DNA from: Microglena sp. YARC | Lineage: Eukaryota > Chlorophyta > Chlorophyceae > Chlamydomonadales > Chlamydomonadaceae | DNA: 64,000 nucleotides | Direction of reading: 5' to 3' | Assembly: GCA_022414725.1 (NCBI GenBank) | Contig: CM039465.1 | Coordinates: 21,716,390 to 21,780,389, forward strand | Part shown: positions 63,541 through 64,000 of the stretch, in pieces | How the letters are laid out: every line of letters begins with the position of its first letter | Numbering within the stretch: the first letter of the stretch is position 1 | The notes under the pieces: model-generated | Told to the model about the DNA's origin: nothing | Databases searched by the model: none | What the model saw: only the letters and a program-made list of their open reading frames with translations | Made by a program: the position numbers and the translations under genes

Positions 63541-63785
63541 GACTTGGGAAGAGACTTTGGACCTTGACTCGTTTTTTAACTGTCTACTACACTAGGGATG
63601 CCCCCTGGTCTGTGTGATAATAATGTGTCACAAGGGGTGACTTTGAATTGGGGACGGTGAGCAGCCAAGAGTTTGCTGATAAACATGTAACAATTCAAAT
63701 TCAAAGGTGCATTGGAAGACGGCGAGCAGCCAAGAGTTTACTGAGAAACATGTAACAATTCAAATTCAAATTCGAAGGTGCATTG
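63541..63785 (+). repeat. Dispersed GACGGTGAGCAGCCAAGAG repeat, two units
   Basis: GACGGTGAGCAGCCAAGAGT then TTGCTGATAAACATGTAACA at 63650, and GACGGCGAGCAGCCAAGAGT then TTACTGAGAAACATG at 63718, each with an ATTCAAATTCAAA tail. Same family as 31046 and 43876. Confidence 0.78.
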
Positions 63786-64000
63786 GAAGCCGGTGAAGGC
63801 CCATAAATCCATCACGAGGCCACGACCAAAATGGCAATGCTGCACTTGTATTTTGGAGTACTGTGCCACACATGCGCCCATCAAATATAGTGATTGTATT
63901 TTCATAATGAGTGTACAATTATCATAGGATAAAATCATGTATAAACTAGGATAATGAATGGAGCACCCTTATCGGTAAGGTTCCCTAATCCTCACGCCCC
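63786..64000. other. Right end, no gene seen
   Basis: About 215 bp without a recognised feature. Confidence 0.5.

Noticed and set aside
1..64000. Bacterial-type operons, ribosome binding sites, riboswitches, rRNA
   Set aside because: Spliced genes, SINEs and a copia element show nuclear eukaryotic DNA. No rRNA-like or prokaryotic signal was seen.

Overview
The window is eukaryotic, intron-rich nuclear DNA in which most of the length is simple-sequence and tandem-repeat DNA. It has tRNA-derived SINEs, hAT-like MITEs, a LINE remnant and a complete Ty1/copia retrotransposon. The recognisable genes are a plant-type L-arabinokinase and an EamA/DMT membrane transporter. Together these suggest a green-lineage microalga or similar protist, perhaps a prasinophyte; the species cannot be proved from sequence alone. 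Very short exons (45-190 nt) sit in kilobase introns made of satellites. A 1000-N assembly gap lies at 25933-26932, and the sequence around it (about 17.9-26 kb) is dense in small indels. Layout: (1) 1-16.2 kb, + strand, holds the 3' part of an L-arabinokinase gene in six exons (2771-2961, 6517-6711, 8415-8578, 13030-13219, about 14502-14626, 16070-16218). Its upstream exons lie left of the window. Splice phases chain correctly, but the exons at 13030 and 14502 each carry a one-base frame break. (2) 14.69-28.12 kb is a fourfold tandem duplication of a unit of about 3.3 kb carrying the last exon tips, the terminal exon and the 3' flank of that gene. (3) 28.1-33.2 kb is SINEs and minisatellites. 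(4) 33.2-41.3 kb, - strand, is a coiled-coil protein gene of unknown function (three exons seen), with two MITEs and a 660-bp transposon nested in a SINE. (5) 41.9-43.3 kb is a decayed LINE, and 44629-51477 is a copia element with 303-bp LTRs, a GGGAC target duplication and an interrupted pol. (6) 53.4-62.9 kb, - strand, is a complete seven-exon, 421-residue EamA/DMT transporter gene. The rest is dispersed repeats. The main observation is a rule that holds in all three genes. Many exon ends, together with the adjoining splice donor or acceptor, have been copied and tandemly amplified inside the neighbouring intron. Examples are about 27 donor-bearing copies after the exon at 2771, 8 after the exon at 8415, about 19 acceptor-bearing copies before the exon at 13030, 7 after the transporter exon at 60367, about 18 before its last exon, and arrays on both sides of the exon at 39154. 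I call these splice-junction satellites. They explain much of the repeat content of these introns and leave each true splice site next to a row of decoys. The three genes show no functional link to one another.
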